Assembly (NCBI GenBank): GCA_023396215.1
Contig: JAEWWW010000110.1
Location: forward strand, 1 to 26,945
DNA: 26,945 nt
DNA from: Bacillota bacterium
GTDB taxonomy: Bacteria; Bacillota; Clostridia; Oscillospirales; Ruminococcaceae
Reading direction: 5' to 3'
Below are positions 15,876 through 24,045 of this stretch, one piece after another. The notes below the pieces were generated by a model that had not been told where the DNA came from, searched no databases, and saw nothing but the letters and a program-made list of their open reading frames with translations. The stretch's first letter is position 1. Every line of letters begins with the position of its first letter. The position numbers were made by a program, and so were the translations under genes.

Positions 15876-17618
15876 CTATTTTTCGCCGGACGCCAGCGTA
15901 GATATGTACCGGATAAACTCCGCGTCGTCCATTTGTTTCACCTGCTCGGTATCGGGGGCCGTTCTGCGCCTGCGCAGGCAGTCGATATAATCCTGCGCCT
16001 GACGGGGGGTTACCGCCCCGCTGCTTTCGGAAGCCAGCAGCCACGAAAGCTTGGCCATTCCCGCTTCGTCCACGCTGCCCGAGAGGGAAGGCAAATCGGC
16101 CTCCTGCCCCGCCGCCAGCCGTTGGGCAATGGCCTTGTAAAGCGCCCTGTTGGTCTGGGTGGCAAAATCCTCCTCGGTGAGGGCGGCTGCCACCTGCCCA
16201 TAGCAGTCGGGGTGCTTGAGCAGCAGCAGCAGCAGCTTTTCTTCGGCGATGGCGTACTGCTGAAACCGGCTGCGCTCGGGGTCGCTGCCCGGCCCGTAGA
16301 TGCGCAGATCGCGCTCCTGCTTGCGCTGCTTGGCTCGGCCGCGCTGTTTCATTTTGGCCTCCACCTCCAGCAGCAGGGCGGCTTTATCCACCCCCGCCTC
16401 GGTGGCCGCTTTTGCGGCATATACATCCCGCTCGATGGGGTTGTTGATATCGGCCAGCAGCAGCGAAAGCTCCTTGAGGTATGCCACCCGCCCTTCGGCG
16501 GTGAGCAGGTCGTGCTTTTCCCTCAGCCGCCCGATGTTGTAATCGGTGGCTCCGGCGCTGCCCGAAACCAGCATATCAAAGCGGGCGGAGCCAAACTTTT
16601 TGATAAACTCGTCGGGGTCTTTGGCGCCGGTCACCGCCAGCACCCGCACCCGCACCCCGGTTTCGTCAAAGAGGTTAATGGCCCTTTTGGCGGCCGCCTG
16701 GCCCGCGCCGTCCGAGTCGTAGGCGATGACCACCTCTTTGGTGTACTGTGAAACCATGCGGGCCTGCTCGGCGGTCAGCGAGGTGCCCAGCGTGGCGACG
16801 GCGTTATCAAAGCCCGCCTGCTGCACCGATATGACATCCATATAGCCTTCGCACAAAATGAGCTGCGGCCGTTTGGTGGCCTTGGCAAAGTTCATCGCGT
16901 ACAGGTTGCGGCTCTTTTTAAACACCAGCGTATCGGGCGAGTTGAGGTACTTGGGCCCCCTGTCCTCCAGCGCGCGGCCGCCAAAGCCGATGACCCCGCC
17001 TCGCAGGTCGATGATGGGGAAGATGACCCGGTTGCGGAAGAGGTCGTAGCAGGAGCCGTTTTTGCCCTTGGTGATGACGCAGGCGGCCTCCTGCTCCTCC
17101 CGGGAGTAGCCCTTGCTTTCGAGGTAGCGCAGCAGGCTATCCCAGCCGGCAGGGGCATAGCCCACCCCAAACTTGCGAATGGTGTTATCCCGCAGGCCGC
17201 GGTTGTGCAGGTAGCCCAGCGCCGCCGCCCCGGCGGGGGCATAGAGACTGTCGTAAAAAAAGCGGGCCGCCGTGCGGTTGATTTCGAGGATGCGCCCCCG
17301 CAGCCTTGCGGTGCGGTCGTCGGCGGCGTCCTCGGGCAGGGTCATGCCCGCCCGCGAGGCCAGCAGCCGCAGCGCCTCTACATATTCCAGATTTTCAATC
17401 TTGCGGACAAAGGTAACCACGTCGCCCCCCGCCCCGCAGCCAAAGCAGTAAAAGGACTGGTTTTCGGGGTAGACGGTAAAGGAGGGAGTCTTTTCGGAGT
17501 GAAAGGGGCAAAGGCCGGAAAGGTTTCTGCCCTTGCGTTTCAGCCCCACATAGGTGCTGATTACCGTCTCGATGTCGCTGCGGTATTTCAGTTCCTGTAT
17601 AAAACTGTCGGGTATCAC
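15876..17618 (-). CDS. dnaG: DNA primase DnaG
   Basis: Makes RNA primers for DNA replication with the replicative helicase. With the chosen start it has 580 residues, as expected. The zinc-ribbon is CPFH (C37, H40) and CFGCG (C58, C61); the catalytic core has GFGGRALEDRGPKYLNSPDT and the TOPRIM motifs LILCEGYMDV and VIAYDSDGAGQ; the C-terminal part from about residue 440 is the helicase-binding domain. I chose GTG at 17616-17618 because GGAGGTG lies just upstream and residues before MIPDSFIQELKYRSDIETVIS do not match primase. The open frame extends 65 codons further upstream through a repeat, which should not be taken as protein. Upstream is dgt, downstream is rpoD. Confidence 0.95.
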   Translation of the reverse strand: MIPDSFIQELKYRSDIETVISTYVGLKRKGRNLSGLCPFHSEKTPSFTVYPENQSFYCFGCGAGGDVVTFVRKIENLEYVEALRLLASRAGMTLPEDAADDRTARLRGRILEINRTAARFFYDSLYAPAGAAALGYLHNRGLRDNTIRKFGVGYAPAGWDSLLRYLESKGYSREEQEAACVITKGKNGSCYDLFRNRVIFPIIDLRGGVIGFGGRALEDRGPKYLNSPDTLVFKKSRNLYAMNFAKATKRPQLILCEGYMDVISVQQAGFDNAVATLGTSLTAEQARMVSQYTKEVVIAYDSDGAGQAAAKRAINLFDETGVRVRVLAVTGAKDPDEFIKKFGSARFDMLVSGSAGATDYNIGRLREKHDLLTAEGRVAYLKELSLLLADINNPIERDVYAAKAATEAGVDKAALLLEVEAKMKQRGRAKQRKQERDLRIYGPGSDPERSRFQQYAIAEEKLLLLLLKHPDCYGQVAAALTEEDFATQTNRALYKAIAQRLAAGQEADLPSLSGSVDEAGMAKLSWLLASESSGAVTPRQAQDYIDCLRRRRTAPDTEQVKQMDDAEFIRYISTLASGEK

Positions 17619-17716
17619 GGCCTCACCTCCCATCCCGGCAGGCCCTTGCAGGGCTCGCCTTTCAAAGCTTTTTCTATATATCCAATTAATAAAACTATCA
17701 AGAGCAGATAAACGGG

Positions 17717-17870
17717 CAGGCGGCGAAAAATCGTCGGGGACGAGGCGGCAAACGCGGCAAATGAGGGAGCATATTTGATATATGTGACCGAAATTTGCAA
17801 GTGCAGCCAACAAAGTAAGTAAAACGCCCTTAGGGTCATTTTACGGCCCGGCGATTTTTGCAGCGGCCTG
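17717..17870. repeat. Palindromic MITE-like repeat between dgt and dnaG
   Basis: Imperfect inverted ends: CAGGCGGCGAAAAATCGTCG at 17717-17736 and, at the other side, GGCGATTTTTGCAGCGGCCTG ending at 17870, which read inward as CAGGCCGC.GCAAAAATCGCC. Inside is a second stem, GTAAAACGCCC/GGGTCATTTTAC, at 17819-17844. The repeat ends one base before the dgt stop codon. It has no transposase and no clear target duplication. I believe closely similar sequence is common between genes in related Clostridia, but this is from memory. Confidence 0.55.
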
Positions 17871-17871
17871 A

Positions 17872-18900
17872 TTAATCCATATCGGTTAATGTTGGTTTCA
17901 GTCCCCATGAGCGGGGGATGAAAAGCTCTTTAAATATGGTGACGCAGTAGCGGTCGCTCATGCCGGAGATGTAGTCGCAGGCCGCCCGCTGGGCGCCCTC
18001 CTCCCGGGCAATCGAGCGGTAATCCTCGGGCAGCTTTTCGGGGTTGGCGGTGAAATGCTCATACAGGCGACGGATAACCTCCTTGGCCTTGACCTCCTCC
18101 CCCTTGGCTTTGGGGTTGGTGTAGATGCTTTCAAAGAGGAAATCCCGCAGGCCGAGGTAGGCCCGATGGCACTCGGGGGACATGCGGATATCTTCGCCGC
18201 TGTTTTCTACCAGCGAGAGGACAAAGCGGGTAATCCGCTGCGATTTGCTGCTCCCCACCACATCGGTCACCGCACGGGGCAGGTCGCTTTCGGCCAGCAA
18301 CCCGGCACGGATGGCGTCGTCGATATCATGGTTCATATAGGCAATTTTATCGGCATAGCGCACCACCCGGCCCTCCAGCGTGGCAGCCTGCCCGCCGTCC
18401 GGCATATGGGAATGGTAGAGAATGCCGTCCAGCACCTCGTGGGTCAGGTTGAGCCCCTGCCCGCCCTTTTCAAGGCGCTGCACTACCCGCACGCTCTGGC
18501 TGCTGTGAGAAAACCCGCCGGGGAAAAGTTCATCCAGCACCGCCTCTCCGGCATGGCCGAAGGGGGTATGCCCAAGGTCGTGGCCCAAAGCGATGGCTTC
18601 GGTCAGATCCTCGTTGAGCATCAGCGCCCGGGCGATGGTGCGGGCAATCTGGTTCACCTCCTGGGTGTGGGTCAGTCGGGTGCGGTAATGGTCGCCCTGC
18701 GGCGACAGAAACACCTGTGTTTTGTGCATCAGCCGGCGGTAGGCGTTGCAGTGAACAATACGGTCGCGGTCCCGCTGGTAGGGGGTGCGGATAGGGCAAT
18801 CCTCCTCCGGCAGGCTGCGCCCGCAGCTGTTCGCAGAAAGCATGGCATGGGGCGAGAGAGTTTTGCGCTCGGCCTCTTGTGTTCGTTCCCTGATGGTCAT
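17872..18900 (-). CDS. dgt: dGTPase-like HD triphosphohydrolase
   Basis: Member of the dNTP triphosphohydrolase family, which removes triphosphate from dGTP or other dNTPs and lowers nucleotide pools. It has 342 residues, the short bacterial form. The HD metal site is RTRLTHTQEVNQIAR, then ALGHDLGHTPFGHAGE, and a later aspartate in RYADKIAYMNHDIDDAI. The opening LPEEDCPIRTPYQRDRDRIVHCNAYRRLMHKTQVF is typical of the family. Start ATG behind AAGGGGGGCAGAAG. In Firmicutes this gene commonly precedes dnaG and rpoD, as here. The long 5' leader has two strong stems. Confidence 0.92.
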   Translation of the reverse strand: MTIRERTQEAERKTLSPHAMLSANSCGRSLPEEDCPIRTPYQRDRDRIVHCNAYRRLMHKTQVFLSPQGDHYRTRLTHTQEVNQIARTIARALMLNEDLTEAIALGHDLGHTPFGHAGEAVLDELFPGGFSHSSQSVRVVQRLEKGGQGLNLTHEVLDGILYHSHMPDGGQAATLEGRVVRYADKIAYMNHDIDDAIRAGLLAESDLPRAVTDVVGSSKSQRITRFVLSLVENSGEDIRMSPECHRAYLGLRDFLFESIYTNPKAKGEEVKAKEVIRRLYEHFTANPEKLPEDYRSIAREEGAQRAACDYISGMSDRYCVTIFKELFIPRSWGLKPTLTDMD

Positions 18901-19321
18901 CTTCTGCCCCCCTTAAAAGTCGTGCTGCGCCCTGCGGCAGGCCGCCGGGGCCTGTCCCTTTTTTACCCCGGCGGGCGGGGCAACCGGCGTTTCTGCAAAA
19001 CGGCTGGATAACGCCGCTTTTCGGGCCGCTCATGAAACCTTTTTATATAATATACCAACCAAAAAGAATAATTCCTTCTTCTATCCAAAATCTTCTTGCA
19101 ACAATGCCAAAACGACCCGCTCTGACCATAACCGCCATTTTTCGTGCCGATAACCGTCCGCGATGAAAACACCCGGTTTTTCATCCGACGCACTTTCGCG
19201 GCAGCGGGCGCAGCCGCAATGGCCTTGCCGGGCGGGCCGGATATGCCTCGCCGGGGCGGCGGCAGCCAAAAAAACGCGGGTTTTGGGGCGTATTATTAAA
19301 GCGCATGGCGCGGCGTTATTA
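18901..19321 (-). promoter_or_regulatory. Long leader region of dgt with two GC-rich stems
   Basis: No gene here. Two stems occur in the likely 5' untranslated leader: CCGCCGGGG (18942-18950) with CCCCGGCGG (18966-18974), perfect 9 bp, and CGGCGTT (18985-18991) with AACGCCG (19010-19016). An AT-rich stretch near 19042-19054 reads GGTATATTATATAA on the minus strand and may be a -10 region, but no good -35 box stands upstream. From 19100 to 19318 the sequence is rich in short GC runs without recognisable content. Confidence 0.4.
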
Positions 19322-19479
19322 GGGCGTTTCTGAAAATGGAAAACCGCCGGAAAATTCGCTGAAAACAAGCGGATGCAAGGCAAAAAGCACAGGAACACTT
19401 CTGTATTCCGAGCATTTTTAACGTGGCTGCTGCTGTTTTCAGTAGAATTCGTCAAAAGTTTGGAGTTTTCAGAAAGCCC
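19322..19479. mobile_element. MITE-like element with TTA flanks next to yigZ
   Basis: A 158-base imperfect palindrome with matching ends: GGGCGTTTCTGAAAA at 19322-19336 and TTTTCAGAAAGCCC at 19466-19479, which differ by one base when read inward. TTA is present on both sides (19319-19321 and 19480-19482), as expected of a 3-bp target duplication. Inner arms with GGAAAATTCGCTGAAAAC/GTTTTCAGTAGAATTC extend the pairing, and GGAACAC/GTATTCC forms a small inner stem. It has no coding frame. The right TTA is the stop codon of yigZ. Confidence 0.65.
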
Positions 19480-20109
19480 TTAGTCAAGCTCCACCGGGCT
19501 GTAGAGGCTGCCCAGACTTTGGGGCACCACACGGCCGCTGCTCTGCTCCTCCAGCTCTTTGGCAAAGCCGGGCAGCAAACTGTCGCGGCAGAGCAGCTCG
19601 AGCACCACCGCCTCGCCAAAATTCGAGGCTGCCGTCTGCACCAAAAAGCGGGGCAGCAGATGGCTCAGCTTGCCGTAAAAGGAGTAGTCGCATTCCACCC
19701 GCAGCCGGGTGCAGGGGTGCATCTCCAATAACTGGGCGGCCTCCACCGCCGCCCTCGCCCCCTGACCGTAAGCGCGGGTCAGTCCGCCGGTGCCCAGCAG
19801 CACCCCGCCAAAGTAGCGGGTGACCACCACAGCCACATCGGTGAGCCCCCGGCCGCTTATGACGTCCAGCACCGGCTTGCCCGCCGTGCCCGAGGGCTCG
19901 CCGTCGTCGGAAAAACGGCAGAGGTTGCCCTGCCGCAGAAGATAGGCAAAGACATTGTGGCTGGCGTCCCAATGCTGCTCGCGCTTTTGGGCGATGAAGG
20001 CCAGCGCCTCCTCCTCGGTGCAGACCGGGGTTATGTAGCCGATGAACCTTGACCGGCGCTCGATAAACTGAGCCTGCGCCGGGGCGGCGACGGTGCGGTA
20101 GCTCTGCAC
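19480..20109 (-). CDS. yigZ: YigZ/IMPACT-family protein
   Basis: A 209-residue protein of the UPF0029/IMPACT family; relatives are linked to translation control and amino-acid starvation responses in eukaryotes, while bacterial roles are poorly known. The IMPACT domain runs from FIERRSRFIGYITPVCTEEEALAFI through QHWDASHNVFAYLL, DDGEPSGTAGKPVL, and VVVTRYFGGVLLGTGGLTRAYG, all conserved; the C-terminal half is the second alpha-beta domain. I chose the GTG at 20107-20109 because AAGGGGGA lies about nine bases upstream; a TTG ten codons earlier has none. The stop codon TAA coincides with the flank of a MITE-like element, so the last residues are close to where the family normally ends and the gene looks intact. 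Confidence 0.88.
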   Translation of the reverse strand: MQSYRTVAAPAQAQFIERRSRFIGYITPVCTEEEALAFIAQKREQHWDASHNVFAYLLRQGNLCRFSDDGEPSGTAGKPVLDVISGRGLTDVAVVVTRYFGGVLLGTGGLTRAYGQGARAAVEAAQLLEMHPCTRLRVECDYSFYGKLSHLLPRFLVQTAASNFGEAVVLELLCRDSLLPGFAKELEEQSSGRVVPQSLGSLYSPVELD

Positions 20110-20149
20110 GGTAAAAGTTCCCCCTTTTTGGTCCGACAAATAGAAATTA

Positions 20150-20176
20150 GGGCGGTACAGCCTTTCTGCACCGCCC
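20150..20176. terminator. Terminator between rpmE and yigZ
   Basis: GGGCGGT.CAG with CTG.ACCGCCC forms an 11-bp stem (one mismatch) around loop cctttc-like bases. On the minus strand it lies just after the rpmE stop and is followed by TAATTTCTATTTG, a moderate T-rich tail. Confidence 0.6.
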
Positions 20177-20205
20177 GCTCATTTACTTGTTGCCCGGCAA
20201 AGTTG

Positions 20206-20403
20206 TTATCTGCCGAAACGCTTGTTAAACCGCTCAACACGTCCGCCGGTATCAACCAGCTTCTGTTTTCCTGTGAAGAAGGGGTGGCACTTGGAGCAGA
20301 TTTCAACGCGGATCTCCTTTTTGGTGGAGCCGGTTTCAATCACCTCACCGCAGGCACATTTGATGACTGCCGCGCCGTACTGGGGATGAAGTCCTTCTTT
20401 CAT
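20206..20403 (-). CDS. rpmE: 50S ribosomal protein L31
   Basis: Small ribosomal protein of the large subunit, 65 residues. It is the zinc-binding (C+) form, with CAC at residues 16-18 and CSKC at 36-39. Family motifs KEGLHPQY, HPFFTGKQKLVDTGGRVERFNKRFG are complete. Start ATG after AATGAGGTGAAAATAGA. It has its own promoter and terminator, so it is a single-gene unit. The zinc form often is replaced by a cysteine-free copy when zinc is low; no such copy is in this window. Confidence 0.97.
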   Translation of the reverse strand: MKEGLHPQYGAAVIKCACGEVIETGSTKKEIRVEICSKCHPFFTGKQKLVDTGGRVERFNKRFGR

Positions 20404-20445
20404 TCTATTTTCACCTCATTTTCCTTGTAAAAACGTTACCGATAT

Positions 20446-20474
20446 ATAGTAGCACAGCGCAAAATAAAATTCAA
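20446..20474 (-). promoter_or_regulatory. Sigma-A promoter of rpmE
   Basis: Minus strand TTGAAT (20474-20469), 17-base spacer, TACTAT (20451-20446), followed by a leader of about 40 bases to the ATG. Confidence 0.6.
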
Positions 20475-20487
20475 GTGTTTTTTATAG

Positions 20488-20511
20488 GGCTTTTTGAGAG
20501 GCGAAAAAGCC
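20488..20511. terminator. Hairpin after the phosphohexomutase gene
   Basis: GGCTTTTT, loop gagaggcg, AAAAAGCC, 8 bp, lies 12 bases after the phosphohexomutase stop on the minus strand. The T-run downstream of the stem is on the plus strand (GTTTTTC), so termination of the gene itself depends on the T-rich arm. It may insulate the rpmE promoter. Confidence 0.45.
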
Positions 20512-20523
20512 GTTTTTCTGCTG

Positions 20524-22233
20524 CTAGACACCCATCAGGCGCTTCATGGCGTCCTGCAAATCCTCGGTAATATCCTGCGCCTCCTGCTTGGTGGCGGCCT
20601 TGATGGAGTAGTAAACCTTCAGCTTGGGCTCGGTGCCCGAAGGGCGCACGATGACGGTGCCCACCCCCTCAAGGGCATACTCCAGCACGTCGGAGCGGGG
20701 CAGGTCGACCCGGCTGGTTCTGCCAAGTCGGGTGGTTTTTTCCGATTTGTTGTAATCGATGGCATACTCTATGGCGTAGCCGCCAATATCGATGGGCAGG
20801 TCGCTGCGCAGGCGGTTCATGATAACCCCCATGCGGCGCATGCCGTTGGCCCCCTCGAAGCCCAGATTATCCACCGTGTTGCTGTAATAGCCAAGGCGGC
20901 TATAGAGGGCGTCGATGGCCTGCGCCAGATTTTTGCCCTGCTTGTGGTACCAGACCGCCATCTCGGTGATGAGCAGTGCGGCGCCCACCGCGTCCTTATC
21001 CCTTACATAGCCGCCGCTGAGGTAGCCGCAGCTTTCCTCAAAGCCCAGCAGGTAGCGGCCGGCCTCTCCGGCCTGCTCCAGCCGCTTGATGTGCTCGCCG
21101 ATGTATTTAAAGCCGGTGAGGGTGGTGAGCACCTCGATGCCATACTGCCCGGCCACCGCGTCAAACATATTGGTGCTGACAATCGAGCGCACCGCCACCG
21201 GGTTCTTGGGCATTTTGCCCCGCTCGGTGCGGGAACGGGCGATATAATCCAGCAGCAGCACCCCCATCTCGTTGCCGGTGAGCAGACGGGGGGTACCGTT
21301 TTCCATCACTGCGGTGGCCACACGGTCACAATCGGGGTCGGTTGCAAGCAGCAGGTCGGCGTTTTGCGCCTTGCAGAGGGCGAGGCCCAGCTCGAGGGTT
21401 TCCTTCAGCTCGGGGTTGGGGTAGGGGCAGGTGGGGAAGTTGCCGTCCGGCAGCTCCTGCTCCGGCACCACCGTCACATTTTGCAGGCCGATTTTATCCA
21501 GCATATCCAGCACGCAGCGGCGGCCCGCGCCGTTGAGGGGGGTGTACACCAGCTTAAAGTCGGAGCCCTGACAGATGCCGGGGGTTTGCTGCTCCTCCAG
21601 AATGCGGCTGATAAAGCTTTCGGTCAGCGACTGGGGGATATACTCCACCATGCTGCCGGCAAGCGCCTGCTCAAAATCCTGATGCTTCACGCCGGTAAAG
21701 ATATCGGTCTGCTTGATGTGGGCCAGCACCCGGTCGGCGGTTTCGACCCCTATCTGGCAGCCGTCGGGGTCATACACCTTGTAGCCGTTGTACTTGGCGG
21801 GGTTGTGGCTGGCGGTGATGACAATGCCCGCCGAGCAGCCCAGTTGGCGCACCGCGTAGGAAAGGGCGGGGGTGGGCATCAGCTCGGCGTAAAGATACAC
21901 CTTGATGCCGTTGGCCGCCAGCACGCTGGCCGTGTGCCGGGCAAAAAGGCCGGAGTTGATGCGGCTGTCGTAGGCGATGGCCACCGAAGGCGAGGCGAAG
22001 CTCTCCTTCAGGTAGGCGGCAAGGCCCTGCGTGGCCCGCCCCACCGTGTAGATATTCATGCGGTTGAGCCCGGCGCCCAGCACGCCCCGAAGCCCGGCGG
22101 TGCCAAAGGAAAGCGCGGTATAAAAACGGTCGTAAATCTCGTTGGTATTGCCTTTAATCGATTCCAGCTCGGCTTTCAGCTCCTGGTCGAGGGGCTGGGC
22201 CAGCCAGCTTTTGTACAGTTCCAGTTCTTTCAT
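20524..22233 (-). CDS. pgcA: Phosphoglucomutase/phosphomannomutase (alpha-D-phosphohexomutase)
   Basis: Interconverts hexose 1- and 6-phosphates, feeding glycogen, cell-wall or nucleotide-sugar synthesis. It has 569 residues and four domains. The phosphoserine loop is VITASHNPAKYNGYK with S142, the metal loop is ATDPDCDR at 297-304, the sugar loop is FEESCGYL near residue 400, and the phosphate loop RPSGTEPKLKVY is near the end. This long form matches the PgcA-type group of Firmicutes, so the symbol is a likely but not certain choice. Start ATG behind AAAGGAGGCCGTC. A consensus promoter stands upstream and a 10-bp hairpin lies in the leader. It is transcribed away from comM. Confidence 0.92.
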   Translation of the reverse strand: MKELELYKSWLAQPLDQELKAELESIKGNTNEIYDRFYTALSFGTAGLRGVLGAGLNRMNIYTVGRATQGLAAYLKESFASPSVAIAYDSRINSGLFARHTASVLAANGIKVYLYAELMPTPALSYAVRQLGCSAGIVITASHNPAKYNGYKVYDPDGCQIGVETADRVLAHIKQTDIFTGVKHQDFEQALAGSMVEYIPQSLTESFISRILEEQQTPGICQGSDFKLVYTPLNGAGRRCVLDMLDKIGLQNVTVVPEQELPDGNFPTCPYPNPELKETLELGLALCKAQNADLLLATDPDCDRVATAVMENGTPRLLTGNEMGVLLLDYIARSRTERGKMPKNPVAVRSIVSTNMFDAVAGQYGIEVLTTLTGFKYIGEHIKRLEQAGEAGRYLLGFEESCGYLSGGYVRDKDAVGAALLITEMAVWYHKQGKNLAQAIDALYSRLGYYSNTVDNLGFEGANGMRRMGVIMNRLRSDLPIDIGGYAIEYAIDYNKSEKTTRLGRTSRVDLPRSDVLEYALEGVGTVIVRPSGTEPKLKVYYSIKAATKQEAQDITEDLQDAMKRLMGV

Positions 22234-22277
22234 GACGGCCTCCTTTAATTGTTCAGTAAAGGTTGTCTGCCAAGGCC

Positions 22278-22351
22278 GTTTGGAAATACCAAGCGCTGAT
22301 TTCCAAACATATCCTAATTCTTATGATAAAGCCCGGCCCCATGCTTGTCAA
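22278..22351 (-). promoter_or_regulatory. Promoter and leader hairpin of the phosphohexomutase gene
   Basis: Minus strand TTGACA (22351-22346), 17-base spacer, TATCAT (22328-22323). Close to the expected 5' end of the transcript there is a perfect 10-bp stem, GTTTGGAAAT at 22278-22287 with ATTTCCAAAC at 22299-22308. Such a 5' hairpin often protects mRNA; regulation by a protein at this palindrome is the alternative. Confidence 0.7.
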
Positions 22352-22409
22352 CCGATTTTCTGCCCACCGGCCCCGCCCGCGCTTTTTCTTTGCGCCGCCC
22401 GCCCCCTGC

Positions 22410-22418
22410 TGTTATAAT
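22410..22418 (+). promoter_or_regulatory. Extended -10 promoter for comM
   Basis: TGTTATAAT is a perfect -10 box with the TGn extension. Only a weak TTGCGC stands at the -35 distance (spacer 18). A hairpin CAAGGC/GCCTTG lies between it and the start codon, about 49 bases downstream. Confidence 0.5.
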
Positions 22419-22466
22419 AAGAATATCTTTGACAAGGCTCCGCCTTGACATCTGGGGGAATGCATC

Positions 22467-24014
22467 TTGTTCTGTGCACTGACATCGCTGGGGCTGGACG
22501 GCGTCGAGGGCTACGCCGTTTCGGTGGAGGCCAACCTTGCCCGGGCCATGCCCTCCTTTGACGTGGTGGGCCTGCCCGACGCCGCGGTGAAGGAATCCCG
22601 CGACCGGGTGCGGGCGGTTTTTTCCAATCTGGGGCTGGGCTTCCCGCAGGGCAAGCTTGTGGTGAACCTCGCCCCCGCCGACCTGCGCAAATCCGGCCCG
22701 CTCTATGACCTGCCTATCCTGCTGGCGCTGCTGGGGGTGGCGGGCGAGCTGCCCGGCAGCACCGCCGGTATGGCCTTTGTGGGCGAGCTTTCCCTGAGCG
22801 GCGAGGTGCGCCCGGTAAGCGGGGTGCTGCCCATGGTGCTGGCCGCACGCCGTCAAGGCTGCGCGGCGGTGTTTGTGCCCGCCCACAATGCCGCCGAGGG
22901 CGCGGCGGTGGCAGGCATCTCCGTCTACCCGGTGGAGCATGTGCGTCAACTGCTGGAGCATCTTGATGGCAGCCGACCCCTCTCCCCCGCTCCCCAAAGC
23001 CGGTTTGCCCCCGCCGCCGCGGCCCCCGAGGGGCTGCCGGATTTTGCCGAGGTGCGCGGGCAGGAAAACGCCAAGCGGGCCATGGAGGTAGCCGCCGCAG
23101 GGGGGCATAATTTGTTGCTTTTAGGGCCGCCCGGCACCGGCAAAAGCATGCTGGCCAAGCGGCTGCCCTCGATACTGCCCGCCCTGACCTTTGACGAAGC
23201 GGTGGAGGCCACCAAGGTACATTCGGTGGCGGGGCTGCTGCCCTCGGGCTGCGCATTGGTGGAAAGCCGCCCTTTTCGCGCGCCGCACCACACCGTTTCG
23301 CCCGCCGGGCTCACCGGGGGCGGCTCCAGCCCCCGCCCGGGAGAGATTTCTCTGGCCCACAACGGGGTGCTGTTTCTGGACGAGCTGCCCGAGTTTGACA
23401 AACGGGCGATGGAGGTGCTGCGCCAGCCGCTGGAGGATGGAGTTGTGACCATCGCCCGGGCGGCGGGGCGGGTCAGCTACCCCTGCTCCTTTATGCTGGT
23501 GGCCGCTATGAACCCCTGCCCCTGCGGCTATCACGGCCACCCCACCAAGCCCTGCAGCTGCCGGCCGGGGCGGGTGGCCCTCTATCTGAGCAAGGTTTCG
23601 GGCCCCCTGCTCGACCGTCTGGATATTCAGGTGGAGGTACCCCCGGTGGAGTATGACCAGCTTGCGGCGGCCGCGCCTGCCGAAAGCTCGCTGGCGGTGC
23701 GTCAACGGGTGGAGGCGGCGAGGGCTCTGCAAAGCCGCCGGTTTGAGGGGCTGGGCATCGCTTGCAACGCCCGGATGACCCCCGGCCTGCTGCGGCAGGT
23801 CTGCACCATGACTGACGACGCCGAAAGCCTGCTGCGCAAGGCCTTTGAGCGGCTGGGGCTTTCGGGGCGCTCCTACGACCGGATCCTGAAGATTTCCCGC
23901 ACCATCGCCGATCTTGACGCCAGTGAAACCATTGCCGCCCAGCACATCGCCGAGGCCATCCAGTACCGGGGGCTTGACCGGAAGTATTGGCAGCGCAAAA
24001 ACACGGTGCTGTGA
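22467..24014 (+). CDS. comM: YifB/ComM-family Mg-chelatase-like AAA+ ATPase
   Basis: AAA+ helicase-like ATPase; ComM promotes branch migration during natural transformation in other bacteria. It has 515 residues, the usual length. The N-terminal LonC-like part opens MFCALTSLGLDGVEGYAVSVE. Walker A is LLGPPGTGKS at 219-227, Walker B is VLFLDELPEF near 300, and the four-cysteine insert is NPCPCGYHGHPTKPCSC; the end QYRGLDRKYW is typical. Start is TTG with GGGGGA seven bases upstream; no better in-frame start exists. It is the last GC-rich gene before a sharp drop in GC. Confidence 0.93.
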   Translation: MFCALTSLGLDGVEGYAVSVEANLARAMPSFDVVGLPDAAVKESRDRVRAVFSNLGLGFPQGKLVVNLAPADLRKSGPLYDLPILLALLGVAGELPGSTAGMAFVGELSLSGEVRPVSGVLPMVLAARRQGCAAVFVPAHNAAEGAAVAGISVYPVEHVRQLLEHLDGSRPLSPAPQSRFAPAAAAPEGLPDFAEVRGQENAKRAMEVAAAGGHNLLLLGPPGTGKSMLAKRLPSILPALTFDEAVEATKVHSVAGLLPSGCALVESRPFRAPHHTVSPAGLTGGGSSPRPGEISLAHNGVLFLDELPEFDKRAMEVLRQPLEDGVVTIARAAGRVSYPCSFMLVAAMNPCPCGYHGHPTKPCSCRPGRVALYLSKVSGPLLDRLDIQVEVPPVEYDQLAAAAPAESSLAVRQRVEAARALQSRRFEGLGIACNARMTPGLLRQVCTMTDDAESLLRKAFERLGLSGRSYDRILKISRTIADLDASETIAAQHIAEAIQYRGLDRKYWQRKNTVL

Positions 24015-24045
24015 TACCGGCAAAGAGATTGATGAGGATTGTGGT

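Noticed and set aside
17619..17813. Upstream extension of the dnaG frame
   Set aside because: The family starts near MIPDSFIQELK, the GTG there has a good ribosome site, and the extension is repeat sequence.
17615..17908. 97-codon frame with a hydrophobic stretch across the dgt-dnaG junction
   Set aside because: It overlaps the end of dgt and runs through a palindromic repeat; the hydrophobic segment is a by-product of AT-rich bases, and there is no support for translation.
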